The notes: generated by a model from the letters alone, not told the origin. Counted from the first letter of the stretch, positions 17,180 through 26,407 are shown. The stretch is DNA of 64,000 nucleotides from Streptomyces asoensis (GCF_016860545.1 NZ_BNEB01000003.1:1550001-1614000); one strand, 5' to 3'. Made by a program: numbers and translations.

Positions 17180-18355
17180 ATGAGCACCAAGGACTTCGTC
17201 GAGAAGGACTTCTACAAGGTCCTCGGCGTCCCCAAGGACGCCACCGAGGCCGAGATCAAGAAGGCGTACCGGAAGCTCGCCCGCGAGTTCCACCCGGACG
17301 CCAACAAGGGCAACACCAAGGCGGAGGAGCGCTTCAAGGAGATCTCCGAGGCGAACGACGTCCTCGGCGACCCCAAGAAGCGCAAGGAGTACGACGACGC
17401 GCGCGCCCTCTTCGGCAACGGCGGCTTCCGCCCGGGCCCGGGCGCGGGCGGCTCCTTCAACTTCGACCTGGGAGACCTCTTCGGAGGCGGTGCCCAGGGC
17501 GGAGGTGCCCAGGGCGGCTTCGGCGGCGGTATCGGGGACGTCTTCGGCGGCCTGTTCAACCGCGGCGGCGCCGGCCCGACCCGTACCCAGCCCCGGCGCG
17601 GCCAGGACATCGACACCGAGGTCACCCTGAGCTTCACGGAGGCCATCGAGGGCGCGACGGTCCCGCTGCGCATGTCCTCGCAGGCTCCCTGCAAGGCGTG
17701 TTCGGGGACCGGCGACAAGAACGGCACCCCGCGGGTCTGCCCCACGTGCGTGGGCACCGGCCAGGTGGCGCGGGGCTCGGGCGGCGGTTTCTCGCTGACC
17801 GACCCCTGCCCGGACTGCAAGGGCCGGGGCCTGATCGCCGAACACCCCTGTCTGGACTGCAAGGGCAGCGGGCGCGCGAAGTCGTCCAGGACCATGCAGG
17901 TCCGCATCCCCGCCGGGGTGACGGACGGCCAGCGCATCCGGCTGCGCGGCAAGGGCGCCCCGGGCGAGCGGGGCGGCCCGTCGGGCGACCTGTACGTCGT
18001 CGTCCACGTCGGCGCCCACCCGGTGTTCGGCCGCAAGGACGACAACCTGACGGTGACCGTCCCCGTGACGTTCACGGAGGCCGCGCTCGGCGGCGAGGTC
18101 CGGGTGCCGACGCTCGGGGGACCGTCCCTGACGCTGAAGCTCCCCCCCGGCACCCCCAACGGCCGTACCATGCGGGCGCGGGGCAAGGGCGCGGTCCGCA
18201 AGGACGGCACCCGCGGCGACCTGTTGGTCACCGTCGAGGTGAGTGTCCCGAAGGACCTGTCGGGGAAGGCTCGTGACGCACTGGAGGCGTATCGCGAGGC
18301 GACCGCGGGCGAGGACCCGCGGGCGGAGCTGTTCGAGGCCGCGAAGGGAGCTTGA
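17180..18355 (+). CDS. dnaJ: Hsp40 co-chaperone DnaJ (DnaJ1)
   Basis: 391 aa from ATG 17180 (an in-frame start at 17159 is possible, but 17180 has AGGGACGTCGAGG just before it and gives the usual MSTKDFVEKDFYKVLG). The J domain is residues 1-75 with the HPD motif in REFHPDANKG. A Gly/Phe-rich region (about 80-145) and a zinc domain with four CxxCxGxG-type repeats (CKACSGTG, CPTCVGTG, CPDCKGRG, CLDCKGSG) follow, then the C-terminal substrate domains. The stop overlaps the next gene's frame; hspR follows directly. Confidence 0.97.
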   Translation: MSTKDFVEKDFYKVLGVPKDATEAEIKKAYRKLAREFHPDANKGNTKAEERFKEISEANDVLGDPKKRKEYDDARALFGNGGFRPGPGAGGSFNFDLGDLFGGGAQGGGAQGGFGGGIGDVFGGLFNRGGAGPTRTQPRRGQDIDTEVTLSFTEAIEGATVPLRMSSQAPCKACSGTGDKNGTPRVCPTCVGTGQVARGSGGGFSLTDPCPDCKGRGLIAEHPCLDCKGSGRAKSSRTMQVRIPAGVTDGQRIRLRGKGAPGERGGPSGDLYVVVHVGAHPVFGRKDDNLTVTVPVTFTEAALGGEVRVPTLGGPSLTLKLPPGTPNGRTMRARGKGAVRKDGTRGDLLVTVEVSVPKDLSGKARDALEAYREATAGEDPRAELFEAAKGA

Positions 18356-18360
18356 GAGTG

Positions 18361-18813
18361 ATGGACGGCCGTCGGCGTAACCCGTATGAACTGACTCAGG
18401 AGACTCCGGTCTACGTCATCTCGGTGGCGGCCCAGCTCTCCGGCCTGCACCCGCAGACCCTGCGTCAGTACGACCGTCTGGGCCTGGTGTCGCCCGACCG
18501 CACCGCCGGCCGGGGCCGTCGCTACTCGGCCCGCGACATCGAGCTGCTGCGCACGGTGCAGGCCCTCTCCCAGGACGAGGGCATCAACCTGGCCGGCATC
18601 AAGCGGATCATCGAACTGGAGAACCAGGTCGCCGCGCTCCAGGCCAGGGCCGCGGAGCTGGAGGCCGCGCTGGACGGCGCGGCCGCGGCGATGCAGCAGC
18701 GGGAGGCCGCCGTGCACGCCTCCTACCGGCGCGACCTGGTGCCGTACCAGGAGGTGCAGCAGACCAGCGCGTTGGTGGTCTGGCGGCCCAAGCGGCAGCA
18801 GTCGGCCGACTGA
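18361..18813 (+). CDS. hspR: Heat-shock repressor HspR (MerR family)
   Basis: 150 aa from ATG 18361 (GTG 18358 and TTG 18352 are in frame), giving the known N-terminus MDGRRRNPYELTQETPVYVI. The MerR-type winged helix is residues 15-85, with SVAAQLSGLHPQTLRQYDR and GRGRRYSARDIELLR. A coiled coil (about 88-120) and the C-terminal segment ending VVWRPK follow. It represses the dnaK operon, clpB and its own gene at HAIR sites; sites at 14553, 14605 and 51231 fit this. It is the last gene of the operon. Confidence 0.97.
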   Translation: MDGRRRNPYELTQETPVYVISVAAQLSGLHPQTLRQYDRLGLVSPDRTAGRGRRYSARDIELLRTVQALSQDEGINLAGIKRIIELENQVAALQARAAELEAALDGAAAAMQQREAAVHASYRRDLVPYQEVQQTSALVVWRPKRQQSAD

Positions 18814-18850
18814 GAAGCCGGTCGAGCGCGGCGGCGAAGCAAGCAGGACA

Positions 18851-18881
18851 AGGGGCCCGGAGTCTTCGACTCCGGGCCCCT
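18851..18881. terminator. Bidirectional terminator after the dnaK operon
   Basis: A perfect 13-bp stem (AGGGGCCCGGAGT / ACTCCGGGCCCCT) with loop CTTCG. It separates hspR from the convergent 961-aa gene and marks the left edge of the accessory block. Confidence 0.85.
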
Positions 18882-18953
18882 CGCCGTTTCCGCGTGCCTG
18901 CTCCGCTGCCCGCTGCCCCGCTGCTCCGTTTCCGCGTGGTGTGCGCCCGCCGG

Positions 18954-21839
18954 TCAGTCGTCCAGGCCGACGCCCGGTTCGGGCGGCTCGTGGCCGGGCG
19001 GCGGGGGCTGCTGTTCCTGCCGGTCCGGGGCGTTCGGACGGCCGGCACCGCCCCTGTGCACGCCCATCTGCCACAGATGCGAGCCGGAGATGCCCGGGGC
19101 GGGGGCGGCGGGGGCACCACGGCCCGCGGACGCCTCCGGCGCGTGCTGAGCGGACGCCTCCGGCGCGGGCTGTGCGGTCGGCTCCGACGTGGGTTGCGCC
19201 GTGGGCTGAGCGGTCGGTTCGGCAGGGGTGTCTGCCTGCGTCCCCGGCGCCGCTGCTGTCTCCGTCTCCGTCTCTGTCTCCACTGCCGGGGTCACCGCCG
19301 TGGGCGCCGTGGCTGCCATGGCTACCGGGGCCGGGGCCGGGGCGGGGGCAGTGGACGTGACCGTGGACGGGCGGGTCAGGTCCGGGCGTTGCCAGCGTTC
19401 CGGGACGGTGGGCAGTCGGCGTACGGCGTCCGGGTCGCCCGCGGCCGCCTCCGCGACGGCCCGTGCGCGCAGGGCGCTCTGGCGGGCGATCGGGGAGAAG
19501 CCGGGGGCCGCGTTGCCGGTCTCGGACGGCAGACCGCGCTGACCCATCTCGTTCAGCGCCGCCTGGACCCCCGTCTTCGGGGCGAAGATCTCGCGCGGCA
19601 ACTGCCAGGAGGCGGCGCCGTCCACGTCGACGCGGTGTTCCCTGCCGTCGACGGCGAACGTGAGCCCGTAGCCGATGTACTGGTCGTCCCGGTCGAACTG
19701 GAGGTCCCCGGAGATCTCGCCGCCCCGGTCGCGCACCTCGTCGGCGAGGACCTGGAGGGCGGGCGGAAGAGGGTTGGTGCGGCCGAGACTGCACACGTAC
19801 CCGGCGGCCCGGGCCGTTCTCCGCTCACCGGTGGCCTCGATCACGTAGTCCGCCTGGAACCACGTCTCGCCGTTCTCGTGCTGATACGTCTCGACCGCGC
19901 CCACCTCGGTCCGGCCGATCGTCAGCCGGGGGTTCTCGCCCGTGGTGTAGCGCTCCAGCATCTCCGGGTACTGGACCTGGTGCCGGAGCGCGTCGGGCGG
20001 AGCGTTGCCGATGATGGTGACGTACGCGTCGGGGTTCTCCCGCAGGATGATCTCGGCGTTGGCGACGCCGGTGCCGCCGGACCCGGCGATGATCCAGTGC
20101 TGAGCGGCACGCGGGTCGAAACGGTTCTCGGCGACCTCGTCGCCCAGCAGTGCCCGCCCCGGCGCGGCCTCCCGTGCCGTCTCCCACTTCCCCGTCGAGT
20201 CGAGGGCGGTGAAGCAGTTGTCCATGCGGGCGCCGGTTTCCTCGTCCAGACCGTCCATGAGGGCGTCCTTCAGCGCCGACGACTCCAGGGCGCCGAGCAC
20301 CGTCCGGGCGTCCGCGCCGCCCCGCTCGGCGAGGGTCAGCCAGGCCCGCAGCTCGCGCGCGCCCGGCACGGCCTGTCCCTCCAGCTCCCGCAGCCGGTCG
20401 CCGATCAGCCGAACGGCCTCACTGCGGCTCTCCACGCCGGTCGCGCCGCGGGGCATGCCCGGGACGGCGTCCGGGGTGAGGCCGGTCGCGATGCTCGGTG
20501 TGCCGTCGCACGCCACCCACAGCGGGGTGTCGCTCTCCTGGCCGTCCGGTCCCGAGGGCCGTATCTCGGCGAGGAGTTCGCCGCCGAGGCCCAGGCGCAG
20601 CCGGGCCCGGCCGTTCACCACGTCGCCCTGGGTGGCGAGCTGGTCCTCCCAGACCCGCACCGCGTGGATCGACACCCGGTGCCGGGGGTCCTCGACCGCC
20701 GCGTACGGGTCCACACCCATCCACTGCGCGAGGTCACGGTCCTGGTCCGCCGACTGCACGATCCCGTTGCCGGGGTCCAGGTGCCAACGGCCGGCGGCGT
20801 CCACGAGCAGCGCCTCCGGGTCCCGCCCGGTGAGACTCGCACCGCCGCCGATGACGACCTTGCGCAGCGGGAACTGCCCCGCGGCGAGCTGCCCCTCCAG
20901 CGCGCCCACGGTCCGTTCGCTGACCTGCTCCCTGTACTGCGCCCACCGCTCGGCGGCGGGTTCCAGCTGGTCACGGGGGAGAGGGAGGCCGTTCTGGTCG
21001 TAGCCGGGCATGGGCATGGTGATCTCACGCCGCCCGATGAACGCCTCGACCTGCCGCTCGGCCCGGACAGCGGCGTCCCGCGCCGCCCGGAGCGCGGTGG
21101 CGTCCGCGGGAGGGAGGGCTTCGATGGGGTGGGCGAGGGTGTCGAGAAGACCGACGGCTTCCGTGGAGAGGGAACCGAAGGCCACCCTGTACCGCGCACG
21201 TGCCGCCCGCTCCTGGGCACGGAACGCCTCCTCGTCGCTCATGGCCGCGGTCGGTCGCATGCCGTACGGATCGAGCAGCGCGGAGAACTCCGCACGGGCC
21301 TGCGCCTGCTGCTCGGGGGAGACATCGGGAGCCGAGCTGCGCGCCGCGAGCCAGTTGAGCTCGCCCACCCGCCCCCTGTCGGCCACCGACAGCGCCTGTT
21401 CCGAGGGGAGTTCGGTGCCCTCGCGGAGCGAGTCCTCCCGCACGGGCGCCAGTCCCTCGGCGGCACGCTCGCGCACGGCCATGAGCTCGCCGAGTTCGCG
21501 CGCCAGCACCCGGTGAAGCATCCGGGTCGGCAGCCGGTCGGAGACCCGGATCACATAGTGCTGCGACGTGGTGTTCGTCGCCGTGTCGGCGAGTGTCCCC
21601 CTCACCAGGGGGACGGCGTCGACCCAGACGGTCGCGGTGCCTCCCCGGCTGTCGGTCAGGACGAAGAACTGACGTCCGTCGGTGCGATCCGCGTCGACGG
21701 AGACCAGTCCGTCCCCGAGGACCGCGGCGGCCACCGGGGCCATTCCGCGTCCCGCGGCCGACACGAGTTCGTCCTGGTGCGCGTGTGGGTACTGCGGCAG
21801 TGTGCCCATCGCCGCCCGGGGATCGGTCCAACCGTCCAT
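18954..21839 (-). CDS. Large Rossmann-fold protein of unknown function in the T4SS-like block
   Basis: 961 aa from ATG 21839 with GGGGAGGGG upstream. Residues 1-310 are mixed alpha/beta or helical with no motif I recognise. Near 328 a Gly-rich turn (KVVIGGGASLTG) is seen, and near 586 a dinucleotide-binding turn, WIIAGSGGTGVANAEIIL, followed by YVTIIGNAPPDAL, resembling the FAD/NAD(P)-binding core of flavoproteins; AGYVCSLGRTNPLP near 680 could be a later part of the same fold. The last ~170 residues are A/P/T/E-rich and probably disordered, with tandem PTAQPT repeats. Length, N-terminal bulk and place beside a secretion-like locus recall large effector or polymorphic-toxin proteins, but no toxin domain is identified. 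It is divergent from a zinc-ribbon gene. Confidence 0.6.
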   Translation of the reverse strand: MDGWTDPRAAMGTLPQYPHAHQDELVSAAGRGMAPVAAAVLGDGLVSVDADRTDGRQFFVLTDSRGGTATVWVDAVPLVRGTLADTATNTTSQHYVIRVSDRLPTRMLHRVLARELGELMAVRERAAEGLAPVREDSLREGTELPSEQALSVADRGRVGELNWLAARSSAPDVSPEQQAQARAEFSALLDPYGMRPTAAMSDEEAFRAQERAARARYRVAFGSLSTEAVGLLDTLAHPIEALPPADATALRAARDAAVRAERQVEAFIGRREITMPMPGYDQNGLPLPRDQLEPAAERWAQYREQVSERTVGALEGQLAAGQFPLRKVVIGGGASLTGRDPEALLVDAAGRWHLDPGNGIVQSADQDRDLAQWMGVDPYAAVEDPRHRVSIHAVRVWEDQLATQGDVVNGRARLRLGLGGELLAEIRPSGPDGQESDTPLWVACDGTPSIATGLTPDAVPGMPRGATGVESRSEAVRLIGDRLRELEGQAVPGARELRAWLTLAERGGADARTVLGALESSALKDALMDGLDEETGARMDNCFTALDSTGKWETAREAAPGRALLGDEVAENRFDPRAAQHWIIAGSGGTGVANAEIILRENPDAYVTIIGNAPPDALRHQVQYPEMLERYTTGENPRLTIGRTEVGAVETYQHENGETWFQADYVIEATGERRTARAAGYVCSLGRTNPLPPALQVLADEVRDRGGEISGDLQFDRDDQYIGYGLTFAVDGREHRVDVDGAASWQLPREIFAPKTGVQAALNEMGQRGLPSETGNAAPGFSPIARQSALRARAVAEAAAGDPDAVRRLPTVPERWQRPDLTRPSTVTSTAPAPAPAPVAMAATAPTAVTPAVETETETETAAAPGTQADTPAEPTAQPTAQPTSEPTAQPAPEASAQHAPEASAGRGAPAAPAPGISGSHLWQMGVHRGGAGRPNAPDRQEQQPPPPGHEPPEPGVGLDD

Positions 21840-21900
21840 GTGATGCCCCTCCCCGGGCCCGCTCCCTGTTCGCTTCGCACAACAGCCCTAGGATCATGTC

Positions 21901-22473
21901 ATGTTGAGAGCCCGCTCCTCGTTGGAAGCCCACCTGTACATGGACCTGCACCCGTGCGAGTGCGGGAGCACGGACTTCGACCGCCGGCACCGGCTCGAAC
22001 AGCGCGGTGAGGACATCGTCGCCGTCTACGAGGGCGCCTGCCGGGAATGCGGACGCAACCGGAATTTCGCCTTCTTGATGGCGGACGAGATTCCCCCGCC
22101 TCCGCCCGCCTTCGGAGGCGCGGCGCCGTCCGAGATCATCGACCCCGGTGAGTTCGCCGCGGTGGCGGCGGACGTCTCCGCCCGCGCCGGACTCAAGCTG
22201 CTCAACTCGCCGGAAGCCGAGCACCACAGGCAGCGCGGCGCGGTGGCCTACGCGGTGGCCGCCGTCGAGGAGGTGCTGAAGTTCATTCCCGCCGGTCAGG
22301 ACGCGGTTCCCGCATCGGCGTTCACCTCCGAGGCGGGCAGGGCCCGCTACGAGAAGGATCCGGGGAAGTTCCGCCGCGACATCCTGGAGATCGAACTCCG
22401 TCTCACGCGGCAGATCCTCACCGACATCGACACCGTCAGTCCTCCCCCCGGGGACACCGGCTCCCGGGGCTGA
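21901..22473 (+). CDS. Zinc-ribbon protein divergent from the large Rossmann protein
   Basis: 190 aa from ATG 21901. The N-terminal third carries two knuckles, HPCECGSTDFD and CRECGRNRNF, about 30 residues apart, which would bind one zinc. The remainder is alpha-helical (AVAYAVAAVEEVLKFIP, then RRDILEIELRLTRQILTD) and ends in a short Pro/Gly tail. It shares a 61-base divergent promoter region with the 961-aa gene, which suggests joint regulation and perhaps a partner or immunity role; that is inference only. I do not recognise a named family. Confidence 0.62.
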   Translation: MLRARSSLEAHLYMDLHPCECGSTDFDRRHRLEQRGEDIVAVYEGACRECGRNRNFAFLMADEIPPPPPAFGGAAPSEIIDPGEFAAVAADVSARAGLKLLNSPEAEHHRQRGAVAYAVAAVEEVLKFIPAGQDAVPASAFTSEAGRARYEKDPGKFRRDILEIELRLTRQILTDIDTVSPPPGDTGSRG

Positions 22474-22493
22474 GGGAGCGCGCCGGGGCGGGC

Positions 22494-22751
22494 TCAGCCC
22501 AGTTGTTCCGTCGTGCCGTCCGGGTGGATCAGGAGGCGGATGGCGCCGCCGTACCGGTTGTCGGTGATGGTCGCCGGTGTGGGGGCGCCCAGTTGCTGCG
22601 CGCGCTGCTGGAGGATCGACAGGACGACGTCCTGGATGTCGCCGTAGGGCGGGGCGGTGACCGGGACGCCGTCGATCAGGCCGGCGTTGGGGGAGAAGAC
22701 GTGCACCTGGGCGTCCGCCGTGGCGGGGGGTGGCGGCGTCGGTTCGGTCAT
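22494..22751 (-). CDS. Small protein of unknown function
   Basis: 85 aa, last gene of the long minus-strand operon, 44 bases after the WhiB-fusion gene, start ATG 22751 with GGAAGGAACC upstream. It has a Pro-rich N-terminus and a compact alpha/beta core (GDIQDVVLSILQQRAQQLGA, then IRLLIHPDGTTEQLG). No cysteines, signal or membrane segment are present. The family is not recognised. Confidence 0.55.
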   Translation of the reverse strand: MTEPTPPPPATADAQVHVFSPNAGLIDGVPVTAPPYGDIQDVVLSILQQRAQQLGAPTPATITDNRYGGAIRLLIHPDGTTEQLG

Positions 22752-22795
22752 CGGGGCTCTGGGTTCCTTCCGGCTCGGTCCGGATCAGTTCCGGC

Positions 22796-24382
22796 TCAGG
22801 CGCTCTGCGCCTCGTCCTGCTCGGGGACGTCCGCGGCGCCGTCGGTGGTGACGTCCGCGGTGACGTCGACGGCGCGAGCGTACGTGCCGCGGGCCAGGCG
22901 CCGCAGGCGGCCCGACTTGACCAGGGTGGACAGCACGTTGCTGATCGTCTTCGACGGGTCGCCGTAGACGCCGGGCGGGAGCGCGCGCAGGACGTCACGG
23001 GCGGAGAAGGGGCCGGGGAAGCCCGACACGGCCGTCTCGACGGCCGCCCGGATGCTGGGGGCGCCGGACGCGGTGAGGGGCGCGGCCCGGCCCGTGCCTG
23101 CGGACGTCCGGCCCGTCGGGGCGACCGGGAGTGCCGGATGCGGAAGGCAGGCGCGGATGCCCTGGAGCGCGGTGCGTATCGGCTCCAGCGGGATCCCGTC
23201 GCCGTCCGGGGCGCCGGACGCGGCCAGCATGGTCGCGACCTTCTCCATGTTGGCGAGGGAGGCGGCCAGTTCGCGCATCAGCGGTTCGAGGAAGTCGCGG
23301 CGCAGCGCCGCCACCGGGTCGGTGGTGGCGAGTTCGACGGAGACCGAACCGGTGAGGGCGCGCAGGGGGGCGGTGCTGTCCCGCACGGTCTCGGCGGAGC
23401 CGTCGGCGCCCCGGTCCGCTTCGGGAGCCAGCGCCTCGACGGCCTTGCGCGCGCCGCGCAGGGTGTCCGGCAGCTCCGGCGCGATCTCGCCGCCGGGCAC
23501 GCTGGCCAGCATCGCGACCAGCTGCTCGAGGCCGTCGAGGGTGGGCAGCGCCGAGCGGATCAGGGGGGCCAGCAGGGCCTGTCGTACGGCCTGGGCGGGA
23601 TCCTCGTACGAGAAGGCGATCCGCTGCCCGGACTCGGCCGCTGCCATGTCCTCGCTCCTGCTCTGCGGGTGTGCGTGGGGGTGGGATGGTCCGGGGACCT
23701 GGCCGGGGTCGTGACCGTCGCCGCCGAGGCCGTGGTCGGAGCCGTCGCCGCGGCCGTTGCTGTGGGCCCGCTGTGTGGCGGTGTGCTCGTGCAACTGCCG
23801 CGGCATGGCGGGCAACTCGCGCCGTGACCTGGCCAGTTGGTCCTGGCGGGCGTCGAACGCGTCGAGGATGCGCTCCAGTGGCGGAAGGCCGCGCTCGGCG
23901 GCGTGCCGGGCCGCCGGGTCGGTGGTGCGCGAGCGCAGCCGCAGCAGCCGGCGGGACGTCTCGGCGGAAGCGGCGCCGGGGCCCGCGCCGGCGTTCTCCA
24001 CCGGGTGGGTCGGCAGGTCGCCCTCGGCGTCGCCGACGCCCAGGGCGCGGCGGATCCAGCGCCGGTCGTCGAACGTGGTCGCCGCCGCGTAGCCGTACGG
24101 CTCGGCGTGGGCGACGGCGTCCTGGAGGCATTCCGCCCACAACGGGCAGGAAGCGCACAGGTCACGGGCGGTGCGGAGCAGGACCAGGTGCTGGTGGCGC
24201 TGTTCGGGCGAGGTGTACGGAATGTCCGCGGGTGCCTCCAGCAGCGGGTGCTGGAAGACGTCCGGTCGGCGCTGGCAGGGGAGGGCGGCGTCGGGAGTGT
24301 GGATCCCCGCTCCCGCCCCCGTTCCCCGTACCGGCCCGCGCGCGGGACGCGCGGGCAGCGCCGTATGGCTGGCCATAGGCAT
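22796..24382 (-). CDS. WhiB-like Fe-S domain fused to a C-terminal winged helix
   Basis: 528 aa from ATG 24382 (GGGGGA upstream; ATG 24376 also possible). Residues 36-85 carry the four-cysteine WhiB pattern C36, C76, C79, C85 (C-x39-C-x2-C-x5-C, with ARDLCASCPLWAECLQDAV), followed by EPYGYAAATTFDDRRWIRR in place of the GVWGG turn and tail. About 320 residues of helical, Ala/Arg-rich sequence follow. At the C-terminus (about 430-500) GPFSARDVLRALP and SNVLSTLVKSGRLRRLARGT look like a winged helix. WhiB proteins are normally ~80-130 aa, so this is a large fusion. It probably is a redox- or NO-sensitive regulator of the T4SS-like locus. Confidence 0.72.
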   Translation of the reverse strand: MPMASHTALPARPARGPVRGTGAGAGIHTPDAALPCQRRPDVFQHPLLEAPADIPYTSPEQRHQHLVLLRTARDLCASCPLWAECLQDAVAHAEPYGYAAATTFDDRRWIRRALGVGDAEGDLPTHPVENAGAGPGAASAETSRRLLRLRSRTTDPAARHAAERGLPPLERILDAFDARQDQLARSRRELPAMPRQLHEHTATQRAHSNGRGDGSDHGLGGDGHDPGQVPGPSHPHAHPQSRSEDMAAAESGQRIAFSYEDPAQAVRQALLAPLIRSALPTLDGLEQLVAMLASVPGGEIAPELPDTLRGARKAVEALAPEADRGADGSAETVRDSTAPLRALTGSVSVELATTDPVAALRRDFLEPLMRELAASLANMEKVATMLAASGAPDGDGIPLEPIRTALQGIRACLPHPALPVAPTGRTSAGTGRAAPLTASGAPSIRAAVETAVSGFPGPFSARDVLRALPPGVYGDPSKTISNVLSTLVKSGRLRRLARGTYARAVDVTADVTTDGAADVPEQDEAQSA

Positions 24383-24509
24383 GTGTGTAGTCCCCCGTGG
24401 TGATACGTGATCGGGGGGGAGCCTAAATCGTTCCGTCAACCCGGTGCAACGCATCTGCAAAGCGTGTGCCGACTTGGCACAGTGACGAGACGAAACGTTC
24501 ACACGGGCC

Positions 24510-25199
24510 TCAACTGTCCGTCGGATCACTGGCTTTGCGTGTCCGCAGGCGGCCGAACACCCGGCCCGCCCGGCCCGCAACCGCTTTCGCGCGGCTTCCG
24601 CGTACCGCCAGTACCCCGAGCACGCCCAGGAAACCGAGCGGTACACCTGCTTCCGGAAGGAACATCCCGACGACGGACGCGATGACGAGGATCACATCCG
24701 CGAGCACGACGGTGACGCCTCGCCGGCCCGGGTGGTCCTTCACCATCCAGGCGCCGAGGAGCGCCATTCCGGCGAGGGCCCAGTAGCCGAAGGCGGCCGT
24801 GCCGGTGACGGTGGCGTTCGCGTCCTCGCTCGTGCGGGCCGCGTCGCCGACCGCGGAGAAGTAGCCGGTGAAGGCGATGGCGAGGATGCTCATCCCGAGC
24901 GCGAGGAGCAGCTGGGTGCGGTGGCGGAGGACCCAGAGCGCGAGGCCGAGGAGCAGCACGGTGACGACGGCGACGAAGCTGGAGCCGCTCTGCGAGGCGA
25001 GGGTGATCACCGTGTAGAGCGCGGCGACGCCGAAGACGATACGGGGCAGGAGGCGGACGGCCCAGGTGTCGTTCTTCTCCTGGTGGAGGAAACGGCGGAG
25101 GAGGGGACGCGAAGGAGTGGTTGACCCGGCCGTGTCCGGACGGACGGTGCCGGACCGCGCGGGGCGGGTGCGTTTGGGATCGGCCATGCGCGGGGTCAC
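24510..25199 (-). CDS. Multi-spanning membrane protein
   Basis: 229 aa. The GTG start at 25199 overlaps the previous stop (GTGA), with AGGGATGGGGGT ahead of it; ATG 25187 is an alternative. About 45 hydrophilic residues are followed by five or six hydrophobic segments (LPRIVFGVAALYTVITLA, LALWVL, MSILAIAFTGYF, GYWALAGMALLGAWM, VVLADVILVIASVVGMFLP) and a basic C-terminus. It belongs to the minus-strand T4SS-like operon by coupling. It may be an accessory channel or anchor protein; there is no recognised family. Confidence 0.65.
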   Translation of the reverse strand: MTPRMADPKRTRPARSGTVRPDTAGSTTPSRPLLRRFLHQEKNDTWAVRLLPRIVFGVAALYTVITLASQSGSSFVAVVTVLLLGLALWVLRHRTQLLLALGMSILAIAFTGYFSAVGDAARTSEDANATVTGTAAFGYWALAGMALLGAWMVKDHPGRRGVTVVLADVILVIASVVGMFLPEAGVPLGFLGVLGVLAVRGSRAKAVAGRAGRVFGRLRTRKASDPTDS

Positions 25200-26407
25200 A
25201 CCCCCATCCCTGCGTCACGTGACTGCTCGGGGGCCGGAGGCGCCGCCGTGGGGGTGCTGTTCACGGCCGGGGCGGCGATCGGCTTCACCTGCGGGACGAC
25301 ACCGGGCAGGAAGGCGTGGGCGCTCACGGCGGCCTTCTCCGGCGTGGGGAGGGTGAGCGATTCGAGCGGGGCGGGGCCGGTCCTGGCGTTGACCGTGACG
25401 CCGGGGAGGTACTGGCCGTGGGTGCTGACGGCGGGGGCGGAGGCCTTCGGCGTCTGCTCCTCCGCCGGCGGGGCTTCCCGTTCTACCTCGTCCTCCGCCG
25501 CCGGGGTCTCTCGTGCCTGCTCAATACGTAGGGACAGGACTTCCGCGGTGAGCCGTTCGACGTCCGCGGTGCGTCCGTCCAGCTGGGCGACGCGTGCGCA
25601 CGCATCGAGGACGGCGGCGCGCTGGGCCTCGGGGGTGGTCAGGGACCTGAGCATCGTGAGGTCCACATAGCCGGCCTCCGCAGTCCTGGCACGCTTCGCG
25701 TCCGGGTCCTCGTACCGCATGTGGTGGATCTGGGCGCGGACGCGGTCCTCGGACAGCAGGGCCTGTGTCTCCGGCAGGAGGCCTTCGAGATCCCTTTCCG
25801 GGACGGGGTACATGAAGTGGATGTTGTCGAGGCCGGTGCCCGTGCGGAGTTCGGGCAGCTCCGTCTGGTAAGCCACCGACCAGGGAGCGAGGCTCCCCGC
25901 GAAGATGGCGGCCTCGCTCTGGGTGGCAATGGCGTACTCCTGGGAGAGGGCGGACCAAGCCGCTGAGGCGAGGGCCCTGCCCTCTTCCTCGTCCAGGCTG
26001 AGCCCGTCTTGAACCGCCTTGTCCCAGAGGCGGAGTGCGGCCAGCTCCCTGCCGCCCCGGGTGCCCTCAAGGAAACGAGTGCTTCCCTCCGGCTGGGCCG
26101 CGGTGTAGGCGCCGGCGATGTACTCGTTGCTGAGTGTCTCGTTCTCCTCCAGGTGGGGATGGTTCTCGACGACGTGAGACCAGAAGGCGGACTTGACGTC
26201 GGGGTCGGGCGTCGTGACGTGAGGGCCGAGTTCTTCGTGCACGAAGTCGACGAGGTATTCCGTGAGCCCCTTGTTGGCGGACATGGCTCCGGCCCTGAGC
26301 CTCTGGGCGATCGCCAGGCCCTCCGCGGGCTTCAGCGGCCGGGCCCCTTCGTTCCGAAGCTTCCGCGCGGCGTCGATGACCTCGTTGGGCAGCGCCTCCT
26401 GGTTCAC
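25196..26407 (-). CDS. Protein of unknown function in the T4SS-like operon
   Basis: 403 aa from GTG 26407, which overlaps the preceding TGA (GTGA). Residues 1-280 are a globular, mostly helical region with MYPVPERDLEGLLPETQAL, AAIFAGSLAPWSVAYQTELP and RAQIHHMRYEDPDAKRARTA as its most distinctive parts. From about 285 the sequence is acidic and then Pro/Ala/Thr-rich. No signal peptide or membrane helix. The coupling upstream and downstream ties it to the paralogous small proteins at 26404 and 27049 and to the membrane protein at 24510. It could be a substrate or soluble component of the apparatus; no function can be assigned. Confidence 0.58.
   Translation of the reverse strand: MNQEALPNEVIDAARKLRNEGARPLKPAEGLAIAQRLRAGAMSANKGLTEYLVDFVHEELGPHVTTPDPDVKSAFWSHVVENHPHLEENETLSNEYIAGAYTAAQPEGSTRFLEGTRGGRELAALRLWDKAVQDGLSLDEEEGRALASAAWSALSQEYAIATQSEAAIFAGSLAPWSVAYQTELPELRTGTGLDNIHFMYPVPERDLEGLLPETQALLSEDRVRAQIHHMRYEDPDAKRARTAEAGYVDLTMLRSLTTPEAQRAAVLDACARVAQLDGRTADVERLTAEVLSLRIEQARETPAAEDEVEREAPPAEEQTPKASAPAVSTHGQYLPGVTVNARTGPAPLESLTLPTPEKAAVSAHAFLPGVVPQVKPIAAPAVNSTPTAAPPAPEQSRDAGMGV

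Noticed and set aside
18894..22010. 1038-aa plus-strand frame over the Rossmann protein
   Set aside because: It has Arg/Gly/Leu-rich shadow composition; the minus strand shows a sound start, Shine-Dalgarno and nucleotide-binding turn.
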